Shown here: piece after piece, positions 9,846 through 18,855 of the stretch
How positions within the stretch are numbered: position 1 is the stretch's first letter
Layout of the letters: the number at the start of each line of letters is the position of its first letter
NCBI RefSeq assembly: GCF_052119645.1
Contig: NZ_JBGQOM010000002.1
Location: forward strand, 496,001-560,000
Length of the DNA: 64,000 nucleotides
Source: Paraglaciecola sp030730205
GTDB lineage: Bacteria > Pseudomonadota > Gammaproteobacteria > Enterobacterales > Alteromonadaceae
Reading direction: 5' to 3'
The notes under the pieces: model-generated
What the model was told of the DNA's origin: nothing
Databases searched by the model: none
Seen by the model: the letters and a program-made list of their open reading frames with translations, nothing else
Made by a program: the position numbers and the translations under genes

Positions 9846-9866
9846 CTCTGCGTTTAAGCCGCAGAG
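9846..9866. terminator. Weak hairpin between convergent genes
   Basis: A 7-bp stem (CTCTGCG/CGCAGAG) with a 7-nt loop between the nhaR stop and the acyltransferase-like stop. No T-run follows on either strand, so this is a weak call. Confidence 0.3.
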
Positions 9867-9880
9867 CTGAGGGCGCAGCC

Positions 9881-11044
9881 TTAAAAATACTTAATCAAGT
9901 TCGACCGACTGCTATGTTTGAATTGAGCAAAAGCTTTTGTAGGCATAAACAGCAGTAAGGCTAAGCCAATAGCAATGAGCCAAATTTGCCATACATGATC
10001 CACTGCAAATAACTCGCCCTGATTAGGGCCTAGTGTGGTAAGTAACACTTCGTATCCCACGAGCAAAATTAATAGATGCACAATGTAGAAAAACATTGGG
10101 GCAGAGCCAAAGGTTTCAATTGCTTTGGTGAACGCATTATCTGCATTTTCTAGCAATGCCAGGGCAAGAAACAAGCCGCCTAAGGTCAGCAATATAAAAT
10201 CCAAAGACGGTGGATACTTAGTGTAATTGAGAAACGACATAACAGTTAAGAAGGGATCAAGACTCACCGACCACGGCAATGTTTCACCATACAGATTGAA
10301 TGAACGCAAGACTAACAAGGTAAACCACGCGCCAGCAAAAGCCAGTAGCAAAATACGTTTTCGCTTAGCGCTAGCCACAACAGATGAATACAATGGCCCC
10401 ATGCAATACCCCAACAAAATTACCCCAATCCACGGTAACACAGGATACGAGGCTTTTATTTCAAAATGCTCACTGGTGTAGATAAAACCGCGATCGTGCA
10501 AAATAGTCCAAATCGTGTATCCCCACTCATTGGGTGAAAAATGAATCGTGCTTAGCGCGTTGTGCCCTGCCACGATGAGTAAGCCAATAGCGAGAATAAG
10601 TTTATAAGGTAAAGCACTCGCTAAAGATAGAGCCAGCATACTTATCCCGATAGCCCACATAACTTGTAGCCATAACGTCTCATAGCTGCCCATCCACAAC
10701 CAATTGATGACAGCTATTTCAATAAAGATGATAAACACACCCCGTTTAAATAAAAATCCACGAGGTGAACGTTGAGGCTTATTGGCAGGATGCGCGTATA
10801 ACCACGCTGACAATCCGCTTAAAAACACAAAAACTGGGGCACAAAAATGCGCCGATAAGCGAGTAAAAAACAGTTGAGGACTGGTAGTATCTAGTTCCAT
10901 TGGATCAGATACTTGTTGATGATAAAAAAAACGCTCTCGAACATGGTCTACCAACATAAGGAGCATCACCAAGCCTCTAACAATATCGATAGAGGCTATA
11001 CGTTTTTTGATATTTTCTTGAGTAAGTTGCAGCGATATATCCAT
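9881..11044 (-). CDS. DUF1624/HGSNAT-like membrane acyltransferase-type protein
   Basis: A 387-residue polytopic protein with about ten membrane segments. The opening 'RIASIDIVRGLVMLLMLVDH' followed by 'RERFF' and 'FFTRLSAHFCAPVFVFLSG' is the signature of the DUF1624/heparan-alpha-glucosaminide N-acetyltransferase-like family (NagX/YeiB relatives). Eukaryotic members move acetyl groups across a membrane onto glucosamine; the bacterial role is poorly defined. It lies 78 bp downstream of a siderophore-type TonB receptor in the same orientation and could be co-transcribed with it. Whether it modifies the receptor's substrate or an unrelated sugar is not shown by the sequence. Confidence 0.82.
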   Translation of the reverse strand: MDISLQLTQENIKKRIASIDIVRGLVMLLMLVDHVRERFFYHQQVSDPMELDTTSPQLFFTRLSAHFCAPVFVFLSGLSAWLYAHPANKPQRSPRGFLFKRGVFIIFIEIAVINWLWMGSYETLWLQVMWAIGISMLALSLASALPYKLILAIGLLIVAGHNALSTIHFSPNEWGYTIWTILHDRGFIYTSEHFEIKASYPVLPWIGVILLGYCMGPLYSSVVASAKRKRILLLAFAGAWFTLLVLRSFNLYGETLPWSVSLDPFLTVMSFLNYTKYPPSLDFILLTLGGLFLALALLENADNAFTKAIETFGSAPMFFYIVHLLILLVGYEVLLTTLGPNQGELFAVDHVWQIWLIAIGLALLLFMPTKAFAQFKHSSRSNLIKYF

Positions 11045-11122
11045 AAATTAACCTAAATAGAATACGCAAAGCGGCCACTACCCGACCACTTTGCATTTAA
11101 CAAATGTCATCCACAAAGAGCA

Positions 11123-13264
11123 TTAAAACTCATAACGAAGACTGGCTTGAATCGTGCGTGCAGTGCCCGGCATGGTCCACAAGGCTGAGTAAGAGCTAAC
11201 GAAGTATTCTGCATCAAATAGATTATCTATATTGACACTTGCCACCAAATTATTGCTTATATTAAGCGAGGTAAAAACACCCACTGTTGTGTAGTTAGGT
11301 AAGATGTAGTTCGGCTCGATAGTGTCACCTAAACGTTCACCTACATAATTGACACTTGTGCCGATTTTAGCGTCGTAGCCGCCCAGTTGAGTAAAGTGTT
11401 GCAACGTTAAGTTGGCGCTATTTTTAGGAATATTAATTAACTGACTCCCTCTAGGAATCGTGACACCCCAGTCCAAATTCACCATGTCGTTACCTGTTTG
11501 AGCATCTGTGTACGCATACGCAAAGTGTAAACTGGTATCAGCGCCTAAGGCGGCTTGCAAGTCAAGTTCAAGCCCTTGACTTTGCGCTTCTCCAAGGGCA
11601 AAAGACTCGCCACTACCATTAGGCTCAGCAGTTAATATATTAGATTTTTGCGCTTTGAACATCGCAAACGTGCCGCTGAAACCTGTTGCATCGTCGCCAA
11701 ATTTAATCCCTGCTTCATAGGATTGACTGTGTTCGGGTTTAAACGCCTTACCTTCAGAAGTAGTGCCGGAATTGGGTCTAAAACCCTCAGAGTAACTCAA
11801 GTACATGGAATAGCTTGCTGAGCCTTGATAAACTAGCCCCAATCTTGGACTGGTGGCAGTTTGTGATTGCGCCTCTTTGCTCGCATGTAAACGATCAAGC
11901 AGATTTTGCTCAAATTTGTCAAAACGAAAGCCCACCAACATTCTCCAATGGGCACTTAGGTCAATTTGATCTTGCAGGTATACGCCAAATGCACTTTGTT
12001 TTTCTTGCCTATCGGTGTTGGGGCTTACCTCAGGCTGAGCCTGTCCGTAAACAGGAGAATTAAGGTTAACAGAGTAAGTGCTATCTTGTCCTCCCCAGGT
12101 ACTGCGCCAGCGCTGTTGAATTTGATCGAGGCTATAATCATAGGCATCTGCGCCAATGAGCACATGATGTAAAAGTTCCCCTGTTTGAATATGCCCACTG
12201 AGTTCGAAACGGGCGGATGAATCCCTTGCATCGTAATCTCGGTATCGTCTCTGGCGAGAAACCGTTTTGTTGTCCAAATACAGAATTTGTCGGCCTGTAG
12301 ATAATTCGACCTCTGTGGAATAGCCGTCAAATGATGAAGTTCGATAGCCAAAACCGTACAACATATCCCAATTTTCATTGAATTTTTGCTCAACGGTGAG
12401 TTGGTGGCCAAGGGCTTTTACTTGCATAGGGCCGTCATTTGGCTCACCAAAAAATCGCTCTCGGGGCACTGTATCAAAGTCGTTGTTCAGCACCACAATA
12501 CCACGATCAAATGGGGTTTCTTGGTCCAAAAACTCTAGCTCATAATTTAGCTGCAAGGTGTCGGAAAGTTTGAATAATATGGAAGGTGTCAAAGATAAGC
12601 TTTGGCTGTCTATCGTGTCTCTAAAGCTGTCTGCGTCTTTGTAAGCGCCATTTACTCTGTAGGCAAGTTGCTCATTTAACGCGTTGGAATAATCGCCTTC
12701 GACACGATAGTTATCATAACTTGCCACTGAAGCTTGCAAATAACCCTGCTCACTGAAAACGGGCTTTTTTGTGAGTATATTGATGGTGCCACCAGGTTCA
12801 CTGCGGCCGTATAGAGCCGAGCCTGGCCCTTTTAGTATTTCAATACTTTGAATATTTGACGTATCTCGACGACCACTAAATCCCCGACCAGCACTAAAAC
12901 CATTGATTAAGTAGCCGCTGGGCAAATTTTCATCACCGGCAAAACCACGAATGGCAAAGCTGTCCCACAAGCCACCAAAGGAGTTTTGCGCTGCGATACC
13001 ACTACTCAAGCTGAGTGATGACTGAAAGTCAGTTATGCCTGCATCAAGCAGCCGTTCGCTCGAGATAGTTTGTATCGATTGAGGTAATTCCTTTAGTGGA
13101 ATATCCCCTCGAAAAGGTTGTCTGTGCTGCACTACTTCTATCTTTTCAATGGGAGCTGAATCAAGGTCAGCCTCGCCTTCTTTTGGCCCTGCAACAAGGG
13201 AGAAAGAAACACTTGTCCCTGCAATACTCAGTGTTGTGACGATCACCTTGTTATATAACTTCAC
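11123..13264 (-). CDS. TonB-dependent siderophore receptor
   Basis: A 713-residue outer-membrane receptor. It starts with GTG, with TAGGAG 7 nt upstream. A signal peptide of about 25 residues is followed by a TonB-box-like 'IEKIEVV' and a plug domain ('IPLKELPQSIQTISSERLL', then 'IEILKGPGSALYGRSEPGG' and 'INILTKKP'), which is the ferrisiderophore-receptor plug pattern. A 22-strand barrel ends in 'QASLRYEF', with a terminal aromatic residue. It would import Fe(III)-siderophores using TonB energy. The ligand is not deducible. No biosynthesis or reductase gene lies nearby; the acyltransferase-like gene is immediately downstream. A possible Fur-like site lies upstream. Confidence 0.93.
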   Translation of the reverse strand: MKLYNKVIVTTLSIAGTSVSFSLVAGPKEGEADLDSAPIEKIEVVQHRQPFRGDIPLKELPQSIQTISSERLLDAGITDFQSSLSLSSGIAAQNSFGGLWDSFAIRGFAGDENLPSGYLINGFSAGRGFSGRRDTSNIQSIEILKGPGSALYGRSEPGGTINILTKKPVFSEQGYLQASVASYDNYRVEGDYSNALNEQLAYRVNGAYKDADSFRDTIDSQSLSLTPSILFKLSDTLQLNYELEFLDQETPFDRGIVVLNNDFDTVPRERFFGEPNDGPMQVKALGHQLTVEQKFNENWDMLYGFGYRTSSFDGYSTEVELSTGRQILYLDNKTVSRQRRYRDYDARDSSARFELSGHIQTGELLHHVLIGADAYDYSLDQIQQRWRSTWGGQDSTYSVNLNSPVYGQAQPEVSPNTDRQEKQSAFGVYLQDQIDLSAHWRMLVGFRFDKFEQNLLDRLHASKEAQSQTATSPRLGLVYQGSASYSMYLSYSEGFRPNSGTTSEGKAFKPEHSQSYEAGIKFGDDATGFSGTFAMFKAQKSNILTAEPNGSGESFALGEAQSQGLELDLQAALGADTSLHFAYAYTDAQTGNDMVNLDWGVTIPRGSQLINIPKNSANLTLQHFTQLGGYDAKIGTSVNYVGERLGDTIEPNYILPNYTTVGVFTSLNISNNLVASVNIDNLFDAEYFVSSYSALWTMPGTARTIQASLRYEF

Positions 13265-13297
13265 TTTCTAGCTCCTAAAAACCAACCATAAAGAAAT

Positions 13298-13316
13298 GTT
13301 ATAACATAACAATATC
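13298..13316 (-). promoter_or_regulatory. Weak Fur-box-like site upstream of siderophore receptor
   Basis: Read on the minus strand, GATATTGTTATGTTATAAC matches about 11 of 19 positions of the classical Fur consensus and lies 34 bp before the receptor GTG. It also contains the perfect palindrome TGTTATAACA (13297-13306). The match is poor and rests mainly on context. The remainder of 13265-13549 shows only the terminator below. Confidence 0.25.
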
Positions 13317-13509
13317 AAGATAAATAAAAATATGACCTTGAGCTTAGAAAATGATGTTTAGAGTTTAAACTGCACGCAACAGGATAGTAAACGGCCCCTA
13401 GTTACTCTCGCCCGTACACAAGTATCATAAGAAATCGCGACTTAAGCCCCTCTAAGATGTGAGCAGGCTTTGTTTATAAGAGCCTATCGCGCCACTTGAC
13501 CAATACGAA

Positions 13510-13536
13510 AAAAGCAGCCGAAGCTGCTTTTGTATC
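13510..13536 (-). terminator. Rho-independent terminator of the TonB2 operon
   Basis: A 9-bp stem (13510-13518 with 13523-13531) and a 4-nt loop. On the minus strand it continues into a run of T residues. It lies 14 bp beyond the stop of the TPR gene, the last gene of the operon. Confidence 0.85.
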
Positions 13537-13549
13537 CTTGACTTTTTAT

Positions 13550-14914
13550 TTAGGGCAAATAGGTGTTGCCGCTGGGTTCCGAGCTCCCCAGTTGAGCTTG
13601 TAAGCGCTCAGTGCTGGCTTGTTCCGTTTGCACAAACTTAAGCCATTGCTTGGCCATACCTCGGCTACTCGTGTGCTTTTCTGCTTCAGCTAATTCATTT
13701 AGCGCCACGGTATAATCACCCAGATTAAAATGCGCCATACCCAAGACTAAATGCACTGTCCCTTCATTGCGTAGATTGCCCTTTTCAAGCGCAGTTAAGG
13801 ATGACTCAATGGCCAATTGCCACTTTTCCATATTCAAGTAGGTTTGGGCTAATTGTGAATCAAGCTCACCGTCTTTTGACAATTTCGCTGCGGCCATCAT
13901 CACCGGAACCGCTTTTTCGTTTTCTTTAGCAAAACTCCACGCTTGAGCAAGGAAGGTTAAATTGCGCTCATCTTTGGTTAATTTACCTTGCTGCATGCCG
14001 CTTTCCATTAACAAAGCCGCTTTAAAAGGAATTTGATGGTAATAATACAACTGAGACAAATTAAAAATATCAGAACCCGTGGCGATGTAATCCATTTGGT
14101 ATGCAATTTCCATATAAGCAAGTTGTTGTTTCTCATCACCTAATTCACCATACATACCCGCCAGCTGGATCCAATAAGCAGGCTTTTCATACTGCTTAAC
14201 TAACTTTAATAATACATCTTTCACTTTCTCTGGCTGCTTGAGTTCGAAGTACACGGCGCGCTGCAAGACATACCAGTTTTCATCTACCTGAAACCCTTCT
14301 GCACTGTTTTCTTGCTGCTCAACCGCGGCGTTAATATAAGTTGATGCCTTGGCATAATCTTGCTTTTGGTACATAGCCTGCGCTTTTAAAACAAGGTTTT
14401 TTGCCGGTATGTCAGCGCCCGGCGTGACCTGCCTTTGTATCGCTTCCCATTTTTCAATAAATTCAATGGTGCTATCGTAGTTACCGCGCATCATATGCAA
14501 TTGCGCCAGACTAAATAACGTTGCCTGTTCAAATGAGGTAGGAATAGGCTGTTGTTTTACCACTTCCTCAAACGAAGCGATGGCATCGTCAAATTGCTCT
14601 AGGTTGTAGTGAATAAAGCCATAAAAGTTATACATCATGGCCAATTCATAACTGTTCATCGAACTGGCTTTATCTTTCACTTCATCCAGGATTGAAAAAG
14701 CCTCTTTGGGTTTACCCGCATCAGCCGCATTTTGCGCCCGAGAAAGTTGCTCATACACCTTGCCACGTAAGGTTGGTACTCGCTGCGTTTTACGTTCGTT
14801 GCCGTTCTCTTGGGCAAAAGAGGCCGTAGAAAACCCTGCAACCAGTATCGACACACTTAATCCCATAACAACGCTGATGGCTTTGACTGTATTTTTTAGC
14901 TTTGCTTTATTCAT
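13550..14914 (-). CDS. TPR protein of the TonB2 gene cluster
   Basis: A 454-residue secreted protein. A signal peptide ends near 'ASFAQE' (about residue 34), followed by many tetratricopeptide-like helical pairs to the C-terminus ('YNFYGFIHYNLEQFDDAIAS', 'LVLGMAHFNLGDYTVAL'). TPR proteins in this position are a regular part of Vibrio/Shewanella/Alteromonas TonB2 clusters and are thought to scaffold or stabilise the complex in the periplasm; no enzymatic function is expected. The gene starts 5 bp after tonB and is the last of six tightly packed genes, followed by a terminator. Regulation would come from the Pho box ahead of the DUF3450 gene. Confidence 0.85.
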   Translation of the reverse strand: MNKAKLKNTVKAISVVMGLSVSILVAGFSTASFAQENGNERKTQRVPTLRGKVYEQLSRAQNAADAGKPKEAFSILDEVKDKASSMNSYELAMMYNFYGFIHYNLEQFDDAIASFEEVVKQQPIPTSFEQATLFSLAQLHMMRGNYDSTIEFIEKWEAIQRQVTPGADIPAKNLVLKAQAMYQKQDYAKASTYINAAVEQQENSAEGFQVDENWYVLQRAVYFELKQPEKVKDVLLKLVKQYEKPAYWIQLAGMYGELGDEKQQLAYMEIAYQMDYIATGSDIFNLSQLYYYHQIPFKAALLMESGMQQGKLTKDERNLTFLAQAWSFAKENEKAVPVMMAAAKLSKDGELDSQLAQTYLNMEKWQLAIESSLTALEKGNLRNEGTVHLVLGMAHFNLGDYTVALNELAEAEKHTSSRGMAKQWLKFVQTEQASTERLQAQLGSSEPSGNTYLP

Positions 14915-14919
14915 GACTC

Positions 14920-15528
14920 TTAACCCCCAATCTCAAAGGTAACCCGTACTTCAACCCCTGACACTTCTGCAGCATCACCGTTAACTACGCGAGGTTTATA
15001 TTTGTATTTTAAGGCGGCATCCATGGCGGCTTGCTCAAAAATGCCCTCTGGCGACGCAGCTACCACTTTAGGGTCGCGCACTGAGCCTTGCTTGGTTACG
15101 GTAAATTCTAGATCCACATAGCCTTCAATACCTCGTTGCAATGCTCGGCGAGGATACACCGCAGCAACCCGAACAATAGGTAAATACTCACCGTCACCAG
15201 AGTCCAAGGCCAGGCCACCGTCTAAGGCTAAATCTGCGGTCACATCAGCACCAAAGTCCATACCACTGGTGGCAGTATTGGGATTGGCTGCTTCCATCTG
15301 TGGCTGTTCCATTTGCGGTGGTGGCGCCTTTGGGGGCGGTGGTTTGCGGGGTTTACGATCCTTAGTTTGCGCCGCTTCTTCTTGTTTTAAGCGCACAAAA
15401 TCAAGCACCGAACCAACGGGTGGCTCGCTTAGTTCTTGGTCTGCGCTTTTGATCAAAGCTTGCATTAACAAAAACAAGCTAAGCGTGATTAGCGCAGCCA
15501 GGAAAATAGATAAAAGCAGTCTTAACAT
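14920..15528 (-). CDS. tonB: Energy-transducing protein TonB (TonB2 type)
   Basis: A 202-residue protein. One N-terminal membrane helix (residues about 4-26) is followed by a short proline-rich stretch at about 61-75 ('RKPRKPPPPKAPPPQ') and a C-terminal TonB domain with 'VYPRRALQRGIEGYVDLEFTV' and 'AMDAALKYKYKPRVV'. The periplasmic linker is short, as in TonB2-class proteins rather than E. coli TonB1. It passes proton-motive energy from ExbB/ExbD to outer-membrane receptors. It lies 6 bp after exbD and 5 bp before the TPR gene. A good client is the receptor encoded just upstream at 18856-21513 (inference). Confidence 0.95.
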   Translation of the reverse strand: MLRLLLSIFLAALITLSLFLLMQALIKSADQELSEPPVGSVLDFVRLKQEEAAQTKDRKPRKPPPPKAPPPQMEQPQMEAANPNTATSGMDFGADVTADLALDGGLALDSGDGEYLPIVRVAAVYPRRALQRGIEGYVDLEFTVTKQGSVRDPKVVAASPEGIFEQAAMDAALKYKYKPRVVNGDAAEVSGVEVRVTFEIGG

Positions 15529-15534
15529 GTGTTG

Positions 15535-15939
15535 CTACTCTTGTGCCGCAATAGAAACATCAAACACACCGGCTGCACGGGAGGCATCCATCACCTTAAT
15601 TAAGGTTTCAACGTTGGCTTTTCTATCTGCTTGGATCACCACGGAACCTTGTGGGTTTTCAGCCTTTAAACGTTCAATATTGGCTTGTACCGCACGCACA
15701 TCGATACGCCGTTTGTTGATCCAGATCTCACCTTTGTCACTGATGGCAACCAAAATATTGGCGCGATCCTTTTTCACTGCCGTCGCTGCTTCAGGACGAT
15801 TGACGTCAATACCCGACTCTTTGACAAAAGACGCCGTCACAATAAAGAAGATCAACATGATAAATACGACGTCCAACATGGGTGTCATATCGATTGTGGC
15901 TTCTTCTTCTTCTACTAAATTTTGAAAATGTTGTTTCAT
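15535..15939 (-). CDS. exbD: Biopolymer transport protein ExbD
   Basis: A 134-residue protein of the ExbD/TolR family. A short cytoplasmic N-terminus is followed by one membrane helix containing the essential aspartate D23 in 'IDMTPMLDVVFIMLIFFIV', equivalent to D25 of E. coli ExbD. The periplasmic domain ends in the family's 'ASRAAGVFDVSIA' region. With ExbB it forms the proton-driven motor for TonB. An AAAGG ribosome site precedes the ATG. Confidence 0.96.
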   Translation of the reverse strand: MKQHFQNLVEEEEATIDMTPMLDVVFIMLIFFIVTASFVKESGIDVNRPEAATAVKKDRANILVAISDKGEIWINKRRIDVRAVQANIERLKAENPQGSVVIQADRKANVETLIKVMDASRAAGVFDVSIAAQE

Positions 15940-15968
15940 GGTATTTACCTTTCAGCAGGCGCCCAGCG

Positions 15969-16490
15969 CTAGCGTTGAATTTCTAATGCGTCTTCTAAAT
16001 GAATGCGTTCAGTTTTGGCTAAACGCGTTAACCAGGTTGAGGCAAATACACCCGACAAAGCGCCAACCATACCCGCCATAGTGGGCACCGTCGCTTGCGA
16101 TACACCTGCAGCCATTGACCGAGCGTTACCGCCACCTGACATGGCCATCACATCAAACACTTGAATCATACCGGTGACCGTACCCATTAAGCCGAGCAGC
16201 GGACAAAGCGCCACTAAGGCTTGGATGATCGGCAAACTAAAACGCAATTTCAGGCTGATACGCGAAATCATCGCTTGTCGTATTTGTTCTGCATTCCAAG
16301 AGGTGCGGTCGCTGCGGTTTTTCCACTGTGCGATCGTTTGGCGTTTTAATTGTTTATGACCAAATGACACGTAGAGGATCCTTTCCAGTATCAAAATCCA
16401 CATCACAAAGATGAGGCCACCAATAACCAGCAGCACCGTGCCGCCGGTTTCGGTGAAGTCTCGGATTGATTCAAAGATCTCAACAAACAT
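15969..16490 (-). CDS. exbB: ExbB proton channel subunit (TonB2 system)
   Basis: A 173-residue MotA/TolQ/ExbB-family protein. The start is placed at the ATG ending at 16490 (MFVEIFESIRDF), preceded by AAAGG about 9 nt upstream. An ATG 45 bp further upstream is possible but would overlap the previous gene by 41 bp. Three membrane segments are visible ('VLLVIGGLIFVMWILIL', 'IIQALVALCPLLGLMGTVTG', 'GVSQATVPTMAGMVGALSG'). It is the short ExbB2 that partners ExbD2. It is encoded next to the larger TtpC-like ExbB homologue, as in Vibrio TonB2 clusters. Confidence 0.93.
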   Translation of the reverse strand: MFVEIFESIRDFTETGGTVLLVIGGLIFVMWILILERILYVSFGHKQLKRQTIAQWKNRSDRTSWNAEQIRQAMISRISLKLRFSLPIIQALVALCPLLGLMGTVTGMIQVFDVMAMSGGGNARSMAAGVSQATVPTMAGMVGALSGVFASTWLTRLAKTERIHLEDALEIQR

Positions 16491-16494
16491 GGTC

Positions 16495-17877
16495 TTAGGC
16501 CTTTGCTTTAGCGTGTCTTTCAGCGCGCTCGGCAATAACGCCTGCGGCTTGTTCTTGCAAAATCATCACGATGTTTTTGCTTTGAGTGCTTAATAATGCG
16601 TAAAGCAAGGTAGTAGGAATAGCCACCACCAAACCCAGTACGGTGGTAATAAGTGCTGATGAAATACCACCCGCCATGATTTTTGGGTCACCGGTACCAA
16701 ATAAAGTAATCTGCTGGAAAGTCACGATCATACCGGTCACTGTGCCTAACAAGCCACCTAAAGGAGCGACGACCGAAATCATTTTTACTAAGGTCAAGAA
16801 GCGACCTAATTTTGGTACTTCGCCTAAAATAGCTTCGGTTAAATGCAGCTCGAGCACCTCTGTATCAACATCGGGATACTTGTCTTTGACCTGCATAACG
16901 CGGCCAAGCGGGTTATTACTCTTAAAGGTGTCAGATTTTAATTGGCGGTTCACTTTGGCAGTAATGCTGCTTAGCACAAAGAAACGCCAAAACGCGACCA
17001 ATATACCCACAGCACCGACGGCAATGATGATATAACCCACAAGCTCACCTTGATGCACACGTTCTTCTAAGCTTGGCGCTTGTACTAATAAGCCAAGGAT
17101 CGAGCCACCGGTAGGGTCTAAACCAAATTGCACTAACTCACCATTTGACTTTTGTAAGGCTGCGGCGCTGTCTAAGTAACGGTCAGCGGGTTGACGAATC
17201 AGTTCATTCACCGTTCCCGTCTCGCCTTCGTAATCGAGGTATTTGCCATCAGCAACTAAAGCAAATGGCCCAACTCGCACGATTTCTTTATTGACTTTGG
17301 CGCCACCGGCCTCAACCACATCGCGGTTAAAGCGAGTGACTTTGCCAGATTCAGTCATTTCACGTTGAATTTCAAACCACACACGTTCGATTTCTTCAAT
17401 GGATGCTAATTTAGAGCTGGTACCCATTGACTGGGCTAGGCCATCTAAAAACGCAGAGCGGCCCTCAATTTGCGCTGAAATAACCGAGTTTGAAAATTTG
17501 TTTTTGGTGTCACCCGCAATCTGCTGCAGTACGCCAAACAATTCTTTTAATGAACCAAGGCGTTTATCCAAAGCGCCATTTAAATCGGCTAGTTTGAATT
17601 CATTTTGTTCAAATTCAGTTTCAAGTTTTTCAGAGGTTTTTAACGCGGCATCACGCTGTGCACCAGCTGACTTGAGCATCTGTTCTTGCTCAGCGCGCTT
17701 TTGGGTGAATGCTTGCTCACGGGCTGAATTTTGTTTGCTTTGTTGAAATTTACCTTGCTCGAGCTGCTTCAATAAGGCATCCAAATCCAAGGCTTTTGAC
17801 TCTTGGGCGAAGGCCGTTGACATGCTTAAAACAGAGACAAAAATTAAGGTACAAGTGTGTTTAAAAGTGAATTTCAT
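16495..17877 (-). CDS. ttpC: TtpC-like large ExbB-family protein
   Basis: A 460-residue protein. The start at 17877 (MKFTFKHTCTLIF) is chosen because it gives a clean signal peptide ending at 'STAFAQ' and leaves AGAGA 9 nt upstream; upstream ATGs overlap the DUF3450 stop. A periplasmic coiled-coil region lies at about residues 20-120 and a further periplasmic domain runs to about 265. A MotA/TolQ/ExbB channel domain follows, with membrane segments near 280-300, 370-395 and 415-440 ('APLGGLLGTVTGMIVTF'). This architecture is that of TtpC, the additional protein required by Vibrio TonB2 complexes. It ends 4 bp before the exbB ATG. Confidence 0.9.
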   Translation of the reverse strand: MKFTFKHTCTLIFVSVLSMSTAFAQESKALDLDALLKQLEQGKFQQSKQNSAREQAFTQKRAEQEQMLKSAGAQRDAALKTSEKLETEFEQNEFKLADLNGALDKRLGSLKELFGVLQQIAGDTKNKFSNSVISAQIEGRSAFLDGLAQSMGTSSKLASIEEIERVWFEIQREMTESGKVTRFNRDVVEAGGAKVNKEIVRVGPFALVADGKYLDYEGETGTVNELIRQPADRYLDSAAALQKSNGELVQFGLDPTGGSILGLLVQAPSLEERVHQGELVGYIIIAVGAVGILVAFWRFFVLSSITAKVNRQLKSDTFKSNNPLGRVMQVKDKYPDVDTEVLELHLTEAILGEVPKLGRFLTLVKMISVVAPLGGLLGTVTGMIVTFQQITLFGTGDPKIMAGGISSALITTVLGLVVAIPTTLLYALLSTQSKNIVMILQEQAAGVIAERAERHAKAKA

Positions 17878-17890
17878 GTTCATCATTCTC

Positions 17891-18682
17891 TTAATCAGTG
17901 ATGGCAACTGGAAGCATTAACAGGTCTGGCGCCATTTGTTTTTTGGCCATACGCAAACCTTTAGTCACTTGGGTGCGATAGTCAGATGATAGCGCTTCCC
18001 ACTTGTTAGATTCTTTGTTCCAGATACCTTGTAGACTGCCATCTCGAGTTTGATAAATCAGGGCGGTACGACCGATGCGTAAAAAATCCACGTTGCGCTC
18101 TTGCCCATCAATGGTGTGCAAACCTGCGTAGGCTTCTAGGGTGCGTCCATAATCCATTTCTACTTGATACGCTTCCATCACCCGACGAAACTTTTCAGAG
18201 GGGGCAACGTCAGCACGATCCATCATATTTTTTAAGTCGGTGATACGATTGCTGCGCTCTTCTTGCAAAAATGGCACATCTAAGGCAACAAACTGCTCAA
18301 GGCCGTCAATCATGCGTATCATAAGAGGCGTAATTTGACGCTCAATAACACTGACATCATCAATGGAGCGGTTCAAATCTGCCATTTCTTGCACTTGATT
18401 GGCGATTTGCTTACGCAACTGGCTGTTGTAAACGTCTAAGCCTTCAATTTCTTTATTGATGGTTTTAAATTGCTGTAATTTGCTGTCGATTTGGTCAGTT
18501 AGATTATTCACTTTGACCTGAGAATTCGCCGCTGACTCGTTGATTTGAGTTGCGGTTTTAACGGCAGGCTTAAGGTCTTTATCTTCCTGCGCAAAGCTGG
18601 TACTAGCGGTAAAAGCCGAAGCCACAGTAACGGCAATCATTGTCGCCCGAAACTTACCGGTGAATATGCTCACTCGTTTCAT
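17891..18682 (-). CDS. DUF3450 periplasmic coiled-coil protein of the TonB2 cluster
   Basis: A 263-residue protein with a signal peptide to about residue 31 ('ASTSFAQ'). A long coiled coil spans about residues 40-110, and a C-terminal domain contains 'LRIGRTALIYQTRDGSLQG' and 'RTQVTKGLRMAKKQ'. This is the DUF3450 pattern, a family found as the first gene of TonB2 operons with a large ExbB. It probably docks on the periplasmic coiled coil of TtpC; the function is not proven. It is the first gene of a six-gene operon whose promoter carries a Pho-box-like site. Confidence 0.88.
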   Translation of the reverse strand: MKRVSIFTGKFRATMIAVTVASAFTASTSFAQEDKDLKPAVKTATQINESAANSQVKVNNLTDQIDSKLQQFKTINKEIEGLDVYNSQLRKQIANQVQEMADLNRSIDDVSVIERQITPLMIRMIDGLEQFVALDVPFLQEERSNRITDLKNMMDRADVAPSEKFRRVMEAYQVEMDYGRTLEAYAGLHTIDGQERNVDFLRIGRTALIYQTRDGSLQGIWNKESNKWEALSSDYRTQVTKGLRMAKKQMAPDLLMLPVAITD

Positions 18683-18738
18683 TCTTAAAACCCTACATTA
18701 ATTTTACAGCGTGATGCTGCTCCAATAAAACTGCGCGA

Positions 18739-18744
18739 AGAATA
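18739..18744 (-). promoter_or_regulatory. Candidate -10 element of the TonB2 operon
   Basis: TATTCT (minus strand) starts 10 bp after the Pho box at 18755-18772, the spacing seen in the E. coli phoA and pstS promoters. An overlapping TATTAT is closer to consensus but only 7 bp away. Confidence 0.4.
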
Positions 18745-18754
18745 ATAGGAATGT

Positions 18755-18772
18755 GTGACAAAAATATTACAG
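18755..18772 (-). promoter_or_regulatory. Pho box upstream of DUF3450-ttpC-exbB-exbD-tonB-TPR
   Basis: Minus-strand CTGTAATATTTTTGTCAC consists of two 7-bp PhoB repeats (CTGTAAT and TTGTCAC) separated by 4 bp, close to the consensus CTGTCAT-N4-CTGTCAC. It lies 72 bp before the operon's ATG. Two further boxes with identical geometry lie at 24438-24455 and 27444-27461. Confidence 0.6.
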
Positions 18773-18812
18773 GACTGACATAAAGCCCATGGCTAATTTG
18801 AAGCAAAGCGGC

Positions 18813-18840
18813 AACAAGAGCCGCTTGCACGGCTCTTGTT
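18813..18840 (-). terminator. Hairpin after the TonB receptor gene
   Basis: An 11-bp perfect stem (18813-18823 with 18830-18840) and a 6-nt loop, 15 bp past the receptor stop. No long T-run follows, so it may terminate weakly or only protect the transcript end. Confidence 0.5.
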
Positions 18841-18855
18841 AAACTTTTATGACAA

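Noticed and set aside
13298..13316. Confident Fur box for the siderophore receptor
   Set aside because: Only about 11 of 19 positions match; listed as a weak feature, not as a finding.
13435..13492. Possible structured RNA (CGCGA...TCGCG with inner AAGCC/GGCTT)
   Set aside because: Long loops and few pairs; no known family recognised and no covariation can be judged from one sequence.
15269..15925. 218-codon open frame on the plus strand
   Set aside because: It lies antisense to tonB and exbD, has no ribosome site or domain, and is explained by the base bias of those genes.
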